From positions 124,001-188,000 of the forward strand of contig JALHPO010000003.1 of NCBI GenBank assembly GCA_022842445.1: a stretch of DNA of 64,000 bases, in the 5' to 3' direction. Source of the stretch: Nitrospira sp. GTDB lineage: Bacteria; Nitrospirota; Nitrospiria; Nitrospirales; Nitrospiraceae. The notes beneath the pieces were generated by a model. The model saw nothing but the letters and a program-made list of their open reading frames with translations, was not told the DNA's origin and did not search any database. Position 1 is the stretch's first letter. Every line of letters starts with the position of its first letter. The translations under genes were made by a program, and so were the position numbers. This document shows positions 27,424-35,852 of this stretch, in pieces.

Positions 27424-27650
27424 CTATTCTGCGAGTTTCTTCAACGCCGGACCGTATTGCCGGTTCACTTTGGCTAAGGCCGCGCGGAACTTCTTCTGCG
27501 AGCCGCATCACGCTCAGGCGTGACGATGAGGCACTTGCCATCCGTCTTGATGTTGAGCGGCGTCTCGGCGTCAATCTCCAACAGATCGAGCACCCCGCGA
27601 TCGATGACGAGGGCTAGCCTATTCCCGTGCTTGGTCAATTTCATGATCAT
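27424..27650 (-). pseudogene. Frameshifted AbrB/MazE-type antitoxin gene
   Basis: From the ATG at 27648-27650 (GAGGAGG in front) the minus strand reads MIMKLTKHGNRLALVIDRG, then VLDLLEID and LIVTPERDAARR, a swapped-hairpin AbrB/MazE antitoxin. A one-base deletion near 27490-27497 moves the frame to an early stop. Restoring one base gives FRAALAKVNRQYGPALKKLAE and a stop at 27424-27426, directly in front of the Doc fragment. The pair is an inactivated toxin-antitoxin module. Confidence 0.7.
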
Positions 27651-27837
27651 GGACTCCTCCTCGATAGTACTACAATGTGACCACGTCATAGCACCATGTT
27701 CCAGTGCGGTAAACCGGCTGTGGCAATCGAGCGAGCTATGCATCCTCTCATGCGATGGCCAATTCAGATCGCCAGCAGGTTTCAAGACAAAGCGCGTATC
27801 GCCTATGGCTGATGGCGCGGACGCCTCACCCATTTTT

Positions 27838-27846
27838 TGCTATACT
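27838..27846 (+). promoter_or_regulatory. Extended -10 promoter element next to a PilZ start codon
   Basis: TGC followed by TATACT (27841-27846) forms an extended -10 element. The last base is 10 bases from the ATG at 27857, and no Shine-Dalgarno sequence lies between. If used, the mRNA would be almost leaderless. No clear -35 box. Confidence 0.4.
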
Positions 27847-27856
27847 CCCGCGCACC

Positions 27857-28255
27857 ATGTCACCTGATTCGCCGGATGCACAGCCGGCCGCTCCCAATCG
27901 CCGCGAGTACTATCGCATCACCGTCACCCTGCCCATCAGCCTTCAGTCCGAGACAGACACCACGGAAGTCGAACTGATCGAGAAATCCGTCAACATCAGC
28001 GGCGGAGGCATCGGCTTGACGGTCAACCGGCACTACCAGCCCAACGAGATCCTCTCCCTGACCCTACGCCTTCCCGACCAAGATCTCTTCAAAGCTTTCA
28101 TCGAAATCTTGCGGCTTGACCCCATTCCATATCCGGCCGGTACCTACCGCCTCCATGCCCGCTTCATCAGAATGACCTCACAAAACCGGGAACTGTTGAT
28201 CAGACATATCCTGGGCTTTCAGCGCGACCACCTCAACAAACACTATCTGGCATAA
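27857..28255 (+). CDS. PilZ domain protein
   Basis: Single PilZ domain protein of 132 residues, predicted to bind cyclic di-GMP. The two binding motifs are present: RREYYR (R-x3-R) near residue 16 and NISGGGIG (N-x-S-x2-G) about 35 residues later. The frame is open 34 codons upstream, but the ATG at 27857 sits directly after a -10-like element and before a short polar tail typical of these proteins. Target and output are unknown; PilZ-only proteins usually act on motility, polysaccharide or secretion systems. Confidence 0.85.
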   Translation: MSPDSPDAQPAAPNRREYYRITVTLPISLQSETDTTEVELIEKSVNISGGGIGLTVNRHYQPNEILSLTLRLPDQDLFKAFIEILRLDPIPYPAGTYRLHARFIRMTSQNRELLIRHILGFQRDHLNKHYLA

Positions 28256-28407
28256 CGAGAAACACGAAGCTCGTACGGTCGAGGCACACCCTCTCATCGG
28301 TAGGTCGACGCCGGTCTCGCAGCTTTCCTTCACGTCCCGGTCATTGCTCTCGCCCCTCTAACGAGGTATTCAGTCCGATCAGGCGGCTTCGGTACACTGG
28401 CCCCGTC

Positions 28408-28785
28408 ATGGAACAGACACGTCCCTATCAGCGTGAACACTATCGCCTTCCCCTCCCTGTTTCCTATCCGGTGATGTTTTCCGATGCAGCAACGATCGGG
28501 GAAGGCCTGGTGACGAACCTCTCGGTATTCGGCTGCACGATTGAATGTGCCGGCACCGTGCCGGAACAGACGATACTCCTGCTTCGCTTGATTCTCCCGG
28601 ACCAGAAGGAATCGCTCCCGATCGAACAGGCGGAGGTCCGATGGGTGAGAGGCCAGCAGGTGGGACTTCGGTTCGGCCACTTGGAGCGGGCCCCGAACCT
28701 CCGACTGCACCTTTTCGTATGGGATCGCATGATCGAACGGCTGCAATCTCTTAAACAGGCAGGCGTTCCACTCTCCTACTCTTGA
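28408..28785 (+). CDS. PilZ domain protein
   Basis: A 125-residue PilZ protein with REHYR and NLSVFG as cyclic di-GMP motifs. It continues with LLRLILPDQKESLPIEQAEV and VRWVRGQQVGLRFG, the usual second half of the fold. A TACACT hexamer at 28393-28398 ends nine bases before the ATG, again without a clear ribosome binding site. Its last ten bases overlap the end of the convergent membrane-protein gene at 28776-29777. Confidence 0.86.
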   Translation: MEQTRPYQREHYRLPLPVSYPVMFSDAATIGEGLVTNLSVFGCTIECAGTVPEQTILLLRLILPDQKESLPIEQAEVRWVRGQQVGLRFGHLERAPNLRLHLFVWDRMIERLQSLKQAGVPLSYS

Positions 28786-29777
28786 CGTTCTGCCGCTTGA
28801 CGCACCGCACCTTTTCCCACCAGCGCCAGGCAGAGTAGGCCGATGCCGATCCAGACCAATTCGCGAAATCGCCGCAGTAACGCGAAGGTGATGCCGGTGA
28901 CATCGCTGTAGCCGAACGCCTTCAGCAGCAGGAGATTCCCGCCGTCTTGGGCGCCCAGACTGCCCGGGATAAAGAAGGTCCCGCCCTTGATGAAGACCGC
29001 GAGCGCGCCGATGGAGATGGTTGATAGCACATCGGTAGGGCCACCCAGATAGTACAGGATCACGAACACCTCCATTGCTTCAGCCATCCAGCCGAGAAAG
29101 TACACCCCGATGGAAGCATAGAAGGCCCGTTGGTGGTGGCTGTAGTAATTCTGAATCGTCTGATCGATTGAGAGCAGATGCACTTCCTGGGACTCCAGGG
29201 ACTTGATCCGCAAGCCCAGCTTCCTGATCATGCCGAGAATTGACGCAAAGAGCCCGCGCCGCTGGATAAACACAAACCCGGCAATCGAACAGACCAACAA
29301 CCCCACACTCACCAGCGCAGCCGCAACCGACTGTCCCGCCGAGCTCCCTGCGCCGAGAATCCAGAATCCAAGCGCGATTCCCACCAAGATATAGAATACT
29401 TCGGCAATGGTCATCGTAGTCTTCGCGATGACGACTGAAGCCGCCCCCTCGGCAATCGGCACATTGTAACTCTTGAGCAGGTACGCCTTCAGCGGTTCAC
29501 CGCCCAAGTAGGCCGTTGGGGTCGTCATGTTCACTACTTCACCGGCAGTTCGAATGGCGAGCAGCCGCCAAAACGGCACTGACTGGGCCGAAGGCCCCAA
29601 TACCATTCTCCACCCATAGGCTTCGATCACATACATGATGAGGGATGGGATCAGGATGACCACCAGGGCTCCTGGACCAAGACGCGAGGCGGCATCATAA
29701 ATATTGCCGGGCCCGATGTGCCAGACGAGAAGACCGAGGACGGCGAGGCCGAGAGTCAGTAGGAGGTATCTAAGCAC
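28776..29777 (-). CDS. Flippase-like / LPG synthase TM family membrane protein (UPF0104)
   Basis: A 333-residue polytopic membrane protein with about eight helices. It matches the lysylphosphatidylglycerol-synthetase transmembrane/AglD2 family: early LGPGALVVILIPSLIMYVIEAYGWRMVL-type segment, TPTAYLGGEPLKAYLL in the first third, and the late FIPGSLGAQDGGNLLLLKAFG motif. Family members flip lipids or lack a firm function. Here it ends an operon with a CDP-alcohol phosphotransferase 14 bases upstream, so it may move the lipid or head group that the operon makes. That role is inferred. Confidence 0.8.
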   Translation of the reverse strand: MLRYLLLTLGLAVLGLLVWHIGPGNIYDAASRLGPGALVVILIPSLIMYVIEAYGWRMVLGPSAQSVPFWRLLAIRTAGEVVNMTTPTAYLGGEPLKAYLLKSYNVPIAEGAASVVIAKTTMTIAEVFYILVGIALGFWILGAGSSAGQSVAAALVSVGLLVCSIAGFVFIQRRGLFASILGMIRKLGLRIKSLESQEVHLLSIDQTIQNYYSHHQRAFYASIGVYFLGWMAEAMEVFVILYYLGGPTDVLSTISIGALAVFIKGGTFFIPGSLGAQDGGNLLLLKAFGYSDVTGITFALLRRFRELVWIGIGLLCLALVGKGAVRQAAERQE

Positions 29778-29791
29778 GCGCGATCAGGTAC

Positions 29792-31228
29792 TCATATCTT
29801 GGTAGCGATGACAGCGGACGGACGAATGACCCACAGCATGACCCCGGCAAAGATGAAGGAACCGGCAGCTGTGAACCAGAGGAACCACTCGAGCTTGGCA
29901 AACAGTGCGAACAACACCAGCGACACCGAAAAATCACGGCTCGCGACATTCTTCAGCATGAACTCCGACCAGGCCGCATGGGCGGAAGTTCGCCACCCGC
30001 CTGCCGCCTTGATTTTCTGCGCCCGTTCGACCAGCAGGAACGACAGACCGTTCCCCAACACGGCCACCGCACCGCAGGCCAGCGTTCTCCAGGCCGCAGG
30101 CTGGCCGATCTGTGTCGAATAAATCCCGGCGGCAATGCCTGCAAAGATCGCCATATGCACGACATTATCCATCGCGAGATCGAGCCAGGCCCCGAACGGC
30201 GACTCCGTGAAGGTCAGACGCGCGACTTCGCCGTCACAACAGTCGATCACCGCTGCCAACTGAAACAGCAGCGCTGCGACAACCCCTGCCGCATAGGTCC
30301 CCATTCCAAACCCCGCAGCCGACACAAACCCGATGAACGCCGCCACGATCGTAATCGCGTTGGGCGAGAACCCCGCAGCGAGAAACAGGCGTGTGCACCA
30401 GCGCGAGAGTTTGCGATTGAAATGCCGATCAACAAAACTTTCCGTTTCTCCCTTCAACGAGTTGAAGAGCTTTTTTTCGGCTAGTGGCACATCGGACAGC
30501 GTCCTCACGTCCTGATACCATGTTCCACGCTTGTCCTCTGCCGCCACGACACGCACACGGCCATCCACCGCCGCTCGTTCGAGCCATCGGCGGATCGGAA
30601 GCCGGCTGTTATCGTTTGGTGTATGCCAGGAGCTGCTCATGAAGCCGGCCGGCAATACGACCAACTCTGCCGCGCAGGGAGCAGAATCGTCAAAATGCGC
30701 CGGCGCAAACGACGTCAACCGATCGGACTGGACCTTCAACCGGAGTCCTCCCGAGGTCACGAGCTCAGACCGTCTCGATGCCGTCTGGGCCACGACAGCC
30801 GCCTCACCTTCACGAAGATCATGGCGAAGACGTTCGACCAGCCCCCGTGAAAACACTGCGTTGACGCTCGCAATCAGCGCAAAGCCACGGACCTCGGCCG
30901 CAAGAAACTCCCATGTCCTCGAATCATCGAGTGGGAACTCTCGAATGGGCATCCAGCGAACGGGGATTGTGACCCGGGGCCCATTCCCCAATGCCTGCTT
31001 GAGTTGGTCTTCTTCGGCCCCGGCCAGCACGATCAATTGCCGGATGCCGGCCCGCTGCAAGGTGAGCACCGCACGCGCAAACAACCCGATTCCCACGACA
31101 TTCGTCAACGGCCCCACTGTGTCCGGCCGGTGCTCAGCCTGTGCGCCGAACACACTGACCGAGGGCAACAGGATAGCCGTCGCCAGTCCCTGGACTTCCA
31201 CTCGCCGCTGAAGAATACTTTCGCTCAT
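29792..31228 (-). CDS. CDP-alcohol phosphotransferase with degenerate N-terminal nucleotidyltransferase-like domain
   Basis: A 478-residue two-domain protein. The C-terminal half is a membrane CDP-alcohol phosphotransferase with the full motif D-G-x2-A-R-x8-G-x3-D-x3-D (DGEVARL, then FGAWLDLAMDN) and about six helices. The N-terminal ~230 residues resemble a MobA/IPCT-like nucleotidyltransferase fold, as in fused inositol-phosphate cytidylyltransferase enzymes. The G-x-G-x-R nucleotide loop is not recognisable, so this half is probably inactive. The separate nucleotidyltransferase at 31278 would then supply the CDP- or CMP-activated substrate. Likely reaction: transfer of a phospho- or phosphono-alcohol or amine to a lipid acceptor. 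Confidence 0.8.
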   Translation of the reverse strand: MSESILQRRVEVQGLATAILLPSVSVFGAQAEHRPDTVGPLTNVVGIGLFARAVLTLQRAGIRQLIVLAGAEEDQLKQALGNGPRVTIPVRWMPIREFPLDDSRTWEFLAAEVRGFALIASVNAVFSRGLVERLRHDLREGEAAVVAQTASRRSELVTSGGLRLKVQSDRLTSFAPAHFDDSAPCAAELVVLPAGFMSSSWHTPNDNSRLPIRRWLERAAVDGRVRVVAAEDKRGTWYQDVRTLSDVPLAEKKLFNSLKGETESFVDRHFNRKLSRWCTRLFLAAGFSPNAITIVAAFIGFVSAAGFGMGTYAAGVVAALLFQLAAVIDCCDGEVARLTFTESPFGAWLDLAMDNVVHMAIFAGIAAGIYSTQIGQPAAWRTLACGAVAVLGNGLSFLLVERAQKIKAAGGWRTSAHAAWSEFMLKNVASRDFSVSLVLFALFAKLEWFLWFTAAGSFIFAGVMLWVIRPSAVIATKI

Positions 31229-31277
31229 CAGGACTATCCACGACTGATCGTCGGTGTCGGCTCCCGGAAAAACCTTC

Positions 31278-31997
31278 TCACAATCTTGGCAAAACGTCCA
31301 ACTCTGCCTTCTTCACGTCCTCGACAAAATCGATCTCCGTCCAAGGCAACCCGCCGATTTTCTCATGGCCGACTTTCACCGTCTGAAAGAACTGCTGCAA
31401 GGCATCCTCATACTCCATGTTCCATGATCCCTTGTCGATATGGGACCGGAGCGACTCCACCATATGCGGGGTGTCGGCATGCCGCACCCGCAAAAACCCT
31501 ACTCCCTCGCCGGCATAGTCATACCGGTCCGGCATTTTTTTCGTCAATGCGATGACACGGCCGCCCGCCACCACCACCATGCACTCTTCGCCGGTCTGCC
31601 TGACGGTCTCGTCCATCAGCAGCGCGTTCTCATGGGATGACTCGACAAGCCGCCGTAAGATGTCGCGGTGAAACAGCACGTCGGCATCCATCACGATCAC
31701 GTCGTCGTCGAGGGCTGCGCGGGCGATCCAAAGCGAAGAGATGCTGCCGCGATGGAATTGATCATTGACCAGGAAATCGACCGTCACGCCGCAGGCATCG
31801 CGCTCGACCGCCGCACGAATCATCTCCTGCCGATAGCCCACGACGATCGTCGTCCGCCTGATCCCCAAGCCGGCCAGGATCTCCAAATATCGGTGCAGTA
31901 GTGACCGTCCGCCGATTTCGATCAGACACTTAGGCCGATGTTGAGTAACTTCCCAAAGGCGCTTGCCGACGCCGGCTGCAAGAATCACCGCTTTCAT
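31278..31997 (-). CDS. Sugar/choline/aminoethylphosphonate-type nucleotidyltransferase
   Basis: A 239-residue nucleotidyltransferase with the signature MKAVILAAGVGKRLWEVT, then PKCLIEIGG, the metal site MDADVLF, and later GEGVGFLRV and WTEIDFVED. It is close in layout to LicC-like phosphocholine and 2-aminoethylphosphonate (PntC) cytidylyltransferases. Its start overlaps the transaminase stop by four bases. The transaminase product should be its substrate; CTP as the donor and aminoethylphosphonate as acceptor are inferred from the neighbours only. Confidence 0.82.
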   Translation of the reverse strand: MKAVILAAGVGKRLWEVTQHRPKCLIEIGGRSLLHRYLEILAGLGIRRTTIVVGYRQEMIRAAVERDACGVTVDFLVNDQFHRGSISSLWIARAALDDDVIVMDADVLFHRDILRRLVESSHENALLMDETVRQTGEECMVVVAGGRVIALTKKMPDRYDYAGEGVGFLRVRHADTPHMVESLRSHIDKGSWNMEYEDALQQFFQTVKVGHEKIGGLPWTEIDFVEDVKKAELDVLPRL

Positions 31998-33076
31998 ACC
32001 GGCTTACAGGCCTGTTCGAAAGCGTCGAGAAATCCGGCGAACTGCGCTGCGGTCAATGCGCCCATATTGGCAACCCTGAAGATTTTGTTTTCCAGGTTGC
32101 CCTGGCCTGCATAGATGACGTAGCCCTGCGTCTTCAGCCGATCATGTAACGACTGGTAAGAAACACCCTCCGGCAAATAGTAGGCCGTGATGGTATTCGA
32201 CTGGCGATCCGGCGGCAACACCGCTTTCACGCCCAGCTTGGCCATGCGGTCGCGAATGACCGCCGCCATCTGCTTGTACCGCTGAATGCGATTGGCGACG
32301 CCTTCTTCCAGCAACTCGCTCAACGCCTCATCGAACGCATAGTAGACTTGAACGGCGGGAGTAAAGGGAATCGTGCCACGGCCCTCGTTGTCGATGTAAT
32401 GCGGAAGATGGAGATACCAGGACCGTTTGGGATAGGCGCGCATCTTCTCGACGAACCCCTTTCGCACGAGCACGAACGACACACCGGGAAATCCCTGGAT
32501 GCACTTCCCCGCGGTACCAACCACCATATAAATGTGCGACCGCGCAATATCGATCGTTTCGCCAGCCAGAGCACTCACCGCATCTAGCACGAAAACGCGA
32601 TTCTGGTTGTCCACAATCTCCGCGACCTCCTGCACAGGATTGAGCAGCCCGGTCGTTGTTTCATGGTGCACCATGGCAACGGCATGCACTTCTTGATGTT
32701 GCCGCAGCGCGAGCAGCAATTTGTCAGGGTCAGGCCGAGCGGTCCACTCATATTTGAGCTCACTGACACCCAGACGGTGGAGGCCGATGATTTGGGACAT
32801 CCGCTCGCCATACACACCGTTATTCAAAATGAGCATGCGCCGGCCATGGGGCAGCGACGACATCAGCGCGGCTTCGACCGTGGCCGTTCCGGACCCGGTC
32901 ATCACCACAGCCACATACTCCGACTCCGCTCCCGGCACAAAGGCTTTGAGCAACTTGCTCTGTATCCGATGGAGCAGTGCTGTAAACTCGCTCTCTCTGT
33001 GACAAATATCGGGATGCAGCAGCGCCTGGCGCACACGCTCACTGACGTTCACCGGCCCTGGATTCAGGAGCACCAT
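31994..33076 (-). CDS. phnW: 2-aminoethylphosphonate--pyruvate transaminase-like (PhnW family)
   Basis: Class V PLP-dependent aminotransferase of 360 residues. Visible features are LLNPGPVNVSERVRQALL at the start, MTGSGTATVEAAL, HHETTTGLLNPV, the PLP-binding Asp in VFDA-like VFVLDAVSALAGE, and VVGTAGKCIQGFPGVSFVL holding the Schiff-base Lys. It resembles PhnW, which interconverts phosphonoacetaldehyde and 2-aminoethylphosphonate. With the decarboxylase upstream it is predicted to run in the biosynthetic direction. A related role on sulfoacetaldehyde (to taurine) is a possible alternative. Confidence 0.83.
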   Translation of the reverse strand: MVLLNPGPVNVSERVRQALLHPDICHRESEFTALLHRIQSKLLKAFVPGAESEYVAVVMTGSGTATVEAALMSSLPHGRRMLILNNGVYGERMSQIIGLHRLGVSELKYEWTARPDPDKLLLALRQHQEVHAVAMVHHETTTGLLNPVQEVAEIVDNQNRVFVLDAVSALAGETIDIARSHIYMVVGTAGKCIQGFPGVSFVLVRKGFVEKMRAYPKRSWYLHLPHYIDNEGRGTIPFTPAVQVYYAFDEALSELLEEGVANRIQRYKQMAAVIRDRMAKLGVKAVLPPDRQSNTITAYYLPEGVSYQSLHDRLKTQGYVIYAGQGNLENKIFRVANMGALTAAQFAGFLDAFEQACKPV

Positions 33077-33163
33077 ATTTCTCCCCTTCGTCTATTACAG
33101 AGACGTGACCGGCTTCCCTTTACTGCACGCATCGACCGGGCACAAGGCAAGCTTGTCGCGCTC

Positions 33164-33745
33164 CTATCCCTCAATCGCTTTCATAAACCGCTTCGTGATG
33201 TCCGGCGGGTCGAGGAGAATCCGTTCCGCGTCTTCCTGAAATTCGTTGACCTTGACCAACAACATGCTAGGTCCGTCTTTTTTGAGCAGATCTTTAAATT
33301 CGTAAATAAGATCGTCGCGGTCGAGCACCCGAACAGTGTTCACATACCCCGCCGCCTTCGCCACTTTCTCCAGCGGCACGACATTCGAGATCGTCGGCTG
33401 ATTCCCGGTGGTTCCGTAGACTTCGTTATCAAACACCACATGAATGAAATTTTTCGGCTTCAATGCTCCTACGGTCGCCAGGGTTCCCATCCCCATCAAC
33501 ACGTTGCCGTCGCCGTCGAAGGTCACAACCTGCTTGTTCGGCTTGGCCAGCGCCACACCCAGCGCAATGGCCGACGCGTTGCCCATCGAGCCGATCATGT
33601 AAAAATGCGTCGGCCGGTCGGCAATCTTCTGGGCCTCACGCGAAGGGAATCCGTTGCACACGACGACCGGCTGATCCGTCAACAGTTCAAGCAGTGCCGC
33701 CATAGCCTGCGCCCGGCTGATCAGTGTTCCTTCTTCCGGTCTCAT
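33164..33745 (-). CDS. Phosphonopyruvate/sulfopyruvate decarboxylase, TPP-binding subunit
   Basis: The C-terminal (pyrophosphate-binding) half of a thiamine diphosphate decarboxylase as a separate 193-residue protein. The TPP/Mg motif begins TFDGDGNVLMGMGTLATVG and ends with the KPKNF segment near VVFDNEVYGTTG. FYMIGSMGNASAIALGVAL is typical of phosphonopyruvate decarboxylases. Its partner is the gene at 33855. Single-chain Ppd/AepY enzymes are about 375 residues, so this is a split version, as in the sulfopyruvate decarboxylase ComDE. Confidence 0.82.
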   Translation of the reverse strand: MRPEEGTLISRAQAMAALLELLTDQPVVVCNGFPSREAQKIADRPTHFYMIGSMGNASAIALGVALAKPNKQVVTFDGDGNVLMGMGTLATVGALKPKNFIHVVFDNEVYGTTGNQPTISNVVPLEKVAKAAGYVNTVRVLDRDDLIYEFKDLLKKDGPSMLLVKVNEFQEDAERILLDPPDITKRFMKAIEG

Positions 33746-33854
33746 TTATGTACTCCTGGATCACGCGGGACAAGCGCGACCGGCGAGACTTGCCCCACAG
33801 AAGATCCTGCACGTCTCGCGTCGCTCGCTTCTCTCGCTTTTCTCGCCGACGGGG

Positions 33855-34352
33855 TCACGGATGCAACCCTTTCACGACGCCCTTGGTAATGAACAGCGCC
33901 ACTGGAATCTGTTGCTTCTTGAAGGTCTCCGCGACCCATTTGAAATCGTCACCCGCTGTTTTCTCGGTCAGTGTGCGATGAGGAATTTTCATCGTATCGA
34001 GAAACTGCGGCATGACTTCACCCATCACAAGATGCTCCGGCGCATCCTTCCCTCCTTGCCCTCTCCATGACACAATGAGGATGCAGGGCTGCCGATAAAT
34101 CACATTCAATGAGATCAGCGCATTGAGCGAGGTTCCCAGTCCTGAGTTCTGCATCAGCACTGCCGGCACCTTGCCGGCCATATAGGCGCCCGCTGCCATA
34201 CCCACCGCTTCATCTTCACGAACCGCAGGCGTGTACAACCGGCGGTCCATCAACTCGGCGATAATCCCGCCAAGGATCGAATCGGGCACGCCGGTAAAAA
34301 AATTCACCCCGATATCTTGTAGAGCTTGTACAAAGACGTCGCTTTCAATCAT
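33855..34352 (-). CDS. Phosphonopyruvate/sulfopyruvate decarboxylase, PYR subunit
   Basis: The N-terminal (PYR) half of the same decarboxylase, 165 residues. FFTGVPDSILGGIIAELMD is the family start, AVREDEAVGMAAGAYMAGK holds the conserved Glu that activates thiamine, and LMQNSGLGTSLNALISL and SWRGQGGKDAPEHLVMG follow. It is the first gene of the minus-strand operon that runs to 28776. The 109-base gap to the second subunit has no gene. The reaction is decarboxylation of phosphonopyruvate to phosphonoacetaldehyde, or of sulfopyruvate to sulfoacetaldehyde. Confidence 0.82.
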   Translation of the reverse strand: MIESDVFVQALQDIGVNFFTGVPDSILGGIIAELMDRRLYTPAVREDEAVGMAAGAYMAGKVPAVLMQNSGLGTSLNALISLNVIYRQPCILIVSWRGQGGKDAPEHLVMGEVMPQFLDTMKIPHRTLTEKTAGDDFKWVAETFKKQQIPVALFITKGVVKGLHP

Positions 34353-34525
34353 ACCCTACATGCCCCCTCGACTTCTCGTGGATGCTCTCTATACATCACG
34401 GCGGAAAAACCGGCGCATTATAAGACTAGGAGCCTGTGATTCTCAAGGAACCTCGGCAGGTTGCGTTCACCACTCCCTCGTGGTAGCGTTCGTATCGAAC
34501 CTCGATTCTTCTCTCGGCGAATATC

Positions 34526-35059
34526 ATGAAACACTTCAACTCGCCGCCGGCTTATCTCGGCCTTTCTCTGCTTATCATGATGGGGCCATTGATCAACGTG
34601 ACGCCTTTGTGGGCCGTTCCGATGGCCAACGACCCGAAGGGATTCCACGGCACCGCCTGGGGAACCTCCTTGACGGCGCGCCAAGATCTGGAAACCATCC
34701 ATTCAGGAACTCATGTCACGGAGTACCGGCCCAAGACTAATCGATCGACATTTGCCGGCGCCGAAATGACCAGCATCCTCTACGTATCGGTCGACGACCA
34801 GTTCGCCCGGGTAACGATTCGGTACGAAGGCGAACAGGTCCATAAGCAGGTGCTGAATTTCCTCGAAGCTCAGTTTGGGTCTCTCCAACGCGTGCCAGGA
34901 CAGATGGCGCGGGGCCTTAACCAACAATATACCTGGCGCGGCCCGGACACCGAGATCAATGTCACCTATCAAGCCGGAACAGAACGTGGCTATCTCTTTA
35001 TCGACAGTCGAACGCTTGCGCCGCGCTTCAATGACTACATGACCGATTCGGCGGAATAG
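34526..35059 (+). CDS. Secreted protein of unknown function (paralogue 1 of a tandem pair)
   Basis: Not recognised. The 177 residues begin with a signal peptide ending near LWAVPM. The mature part has NDPKGFHGTAWGTSL, HVTEYRPK, FARVTIRYEGEQVHKQVLN, FGSLQRVPGQMARG and GYLFIDSRTL. The same features in the same order occur in the next gene, which starts two bases after this stop codon. Both are probably periplasmic and arose by duplication. The WGTSL start of the mature domain recalls small periplasmic proteins compared by conserved domain only. Confidence 0.75.
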   Translation: MKHFNSPPAYLGLSLLIMMGPLINVTPLWAVPMANDPKGFHGTAWGTSLTARQDLETIHSGTHVTEYRPKTNRSTFAGAEMTSILYVSVDDQFARVTIRYEGEQVHKQVLNFLEAQFGSLQRVPGQMARGLNQQYTWRGPDTEINVTYQAGTERGYLFIDSRTLAPRFNDYMTDSAE

Positions 35060-35060
35060 C

Positions 35061-35591
35061 ATGACTCTCGCTAGACGACTCGCTCAAGCCGGTCCGTGGG
35101 GAGGGATTGTCCTCTGCTTGGCGCTGCAAACTACGCCCGCGGCGGCGGTTCCCATCGCCGATGACCCCAATGGATTTGAAGGCATTCCCTGGGGCACCAC
35201 ACTGTCGGACCGGGACCGCTTCGTCCTCATCGAAGAGGCCGATCACATACAAACGTACGAACCCAAGGAACAGCCACCAAGATTAGGGGCCACTCCTGTC
35301 GAATCCATACGCTTTACGACTTTTCAGAACCGATTTGGCCGTGTGACCGTTCGCTATAGCAGCACAGTGACGCATGACTCGATTCTCGCCTATCTTCAAT
35401 CCACATATGGCCCGCTGGACCGAACACCGGGGCAAATCGCCGTCGGCCCGGTGAGGGTCTACGCCTGGCACGGTTTCCATACTGACGTGACCCTACGTTT
35501 CGAGTCGAGCCTTGACCGCGGCATTATCTTTTTTGAGGGCCGCACGCTGCGCGAGCGATGGCCGGAAGAAAGCCCCTCCACAGTGTTTTGA
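35061..35591 (+). CDS. Secreted protein of unknown function (paralogue 2 of a tandem pair)
   Basis: Paralogue of the preceding gene; 176 residues with a signal peptide ending in TTPAAAVPIA. Shared segments are DPNGFEGIPWGTTL, HIQTYEPKE, FGRVTVRYSSTVTHDSIL, YGPLDRTPGQIAVG and GIIFFEGRTLRERW. Divergence between the two copies is large, so the duplication is old. The start ATG lies two bases after the previous stop, implying one transcript. No function is proposed. Confidence 0.75.
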   Translation: MTLARRLAQAGPWGGIVLCLALQTTPAAAVPIADDPNGFEGIPWGTTLSDRDRFVLIEEADHIQTYEPKEQPPRLGATPVESIRFTTFQNRFGRVTVRYSSTVTHDSILAYLQSTYGPLDRTPGQIAVGPVRVYAWHGFHTDVTLRFESSLDRGIIFFEGRTLRERWPEESPSTVF

Positions 35592-35852
35592 CTCGGCCCA
35601 ATCCGCCCTCAGACGATAGATGCTCTCTTCGTACTACTCCTTCCTTCAGTTCCCGGACCTTCCAAGAAACCAGTGGGTTACGGGCAGCCCGGAGCAGATC
35701 CACCACTGTTCATGACTCTCCACCTCATACCCCCATATGCCCTATCACCTCACATCCGCACAATCTTAGGCGTAACACATTGAATTATTGGGTATGCCAT
35801 GGTCAGCAAAATGCTGATTCAAGTGGCATTTCTAGCCCCCCCCCTTGAGATG
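35592..35852. other. Intergenic region between a secreted protein gene and a PilZ leader
   Basis: About 260 bases with no convincing gene. A run of C (35836-35844) and a TGGCAT...GC stretch were seen but do not fit a sigma-54 promoter in spacing. The region should contain the promoter for the following leader and PilZ gene. Confidence 0.4.

Noticed and set aside
27371..27574. 67-codon minus-strand open frame over the broken antitoxin
   Set aside because: It is a shifted frame of the antitoxin/toxin remnant with Arg/Ser-rich low-complexity translation.
35821..35845. TGGCAT followed by GC before a PilZ gene as a sigma-54 promoter
   Set aside because: The distance between GG and GC is 8 instead of 10 bases and the second box is not TTGC-like.
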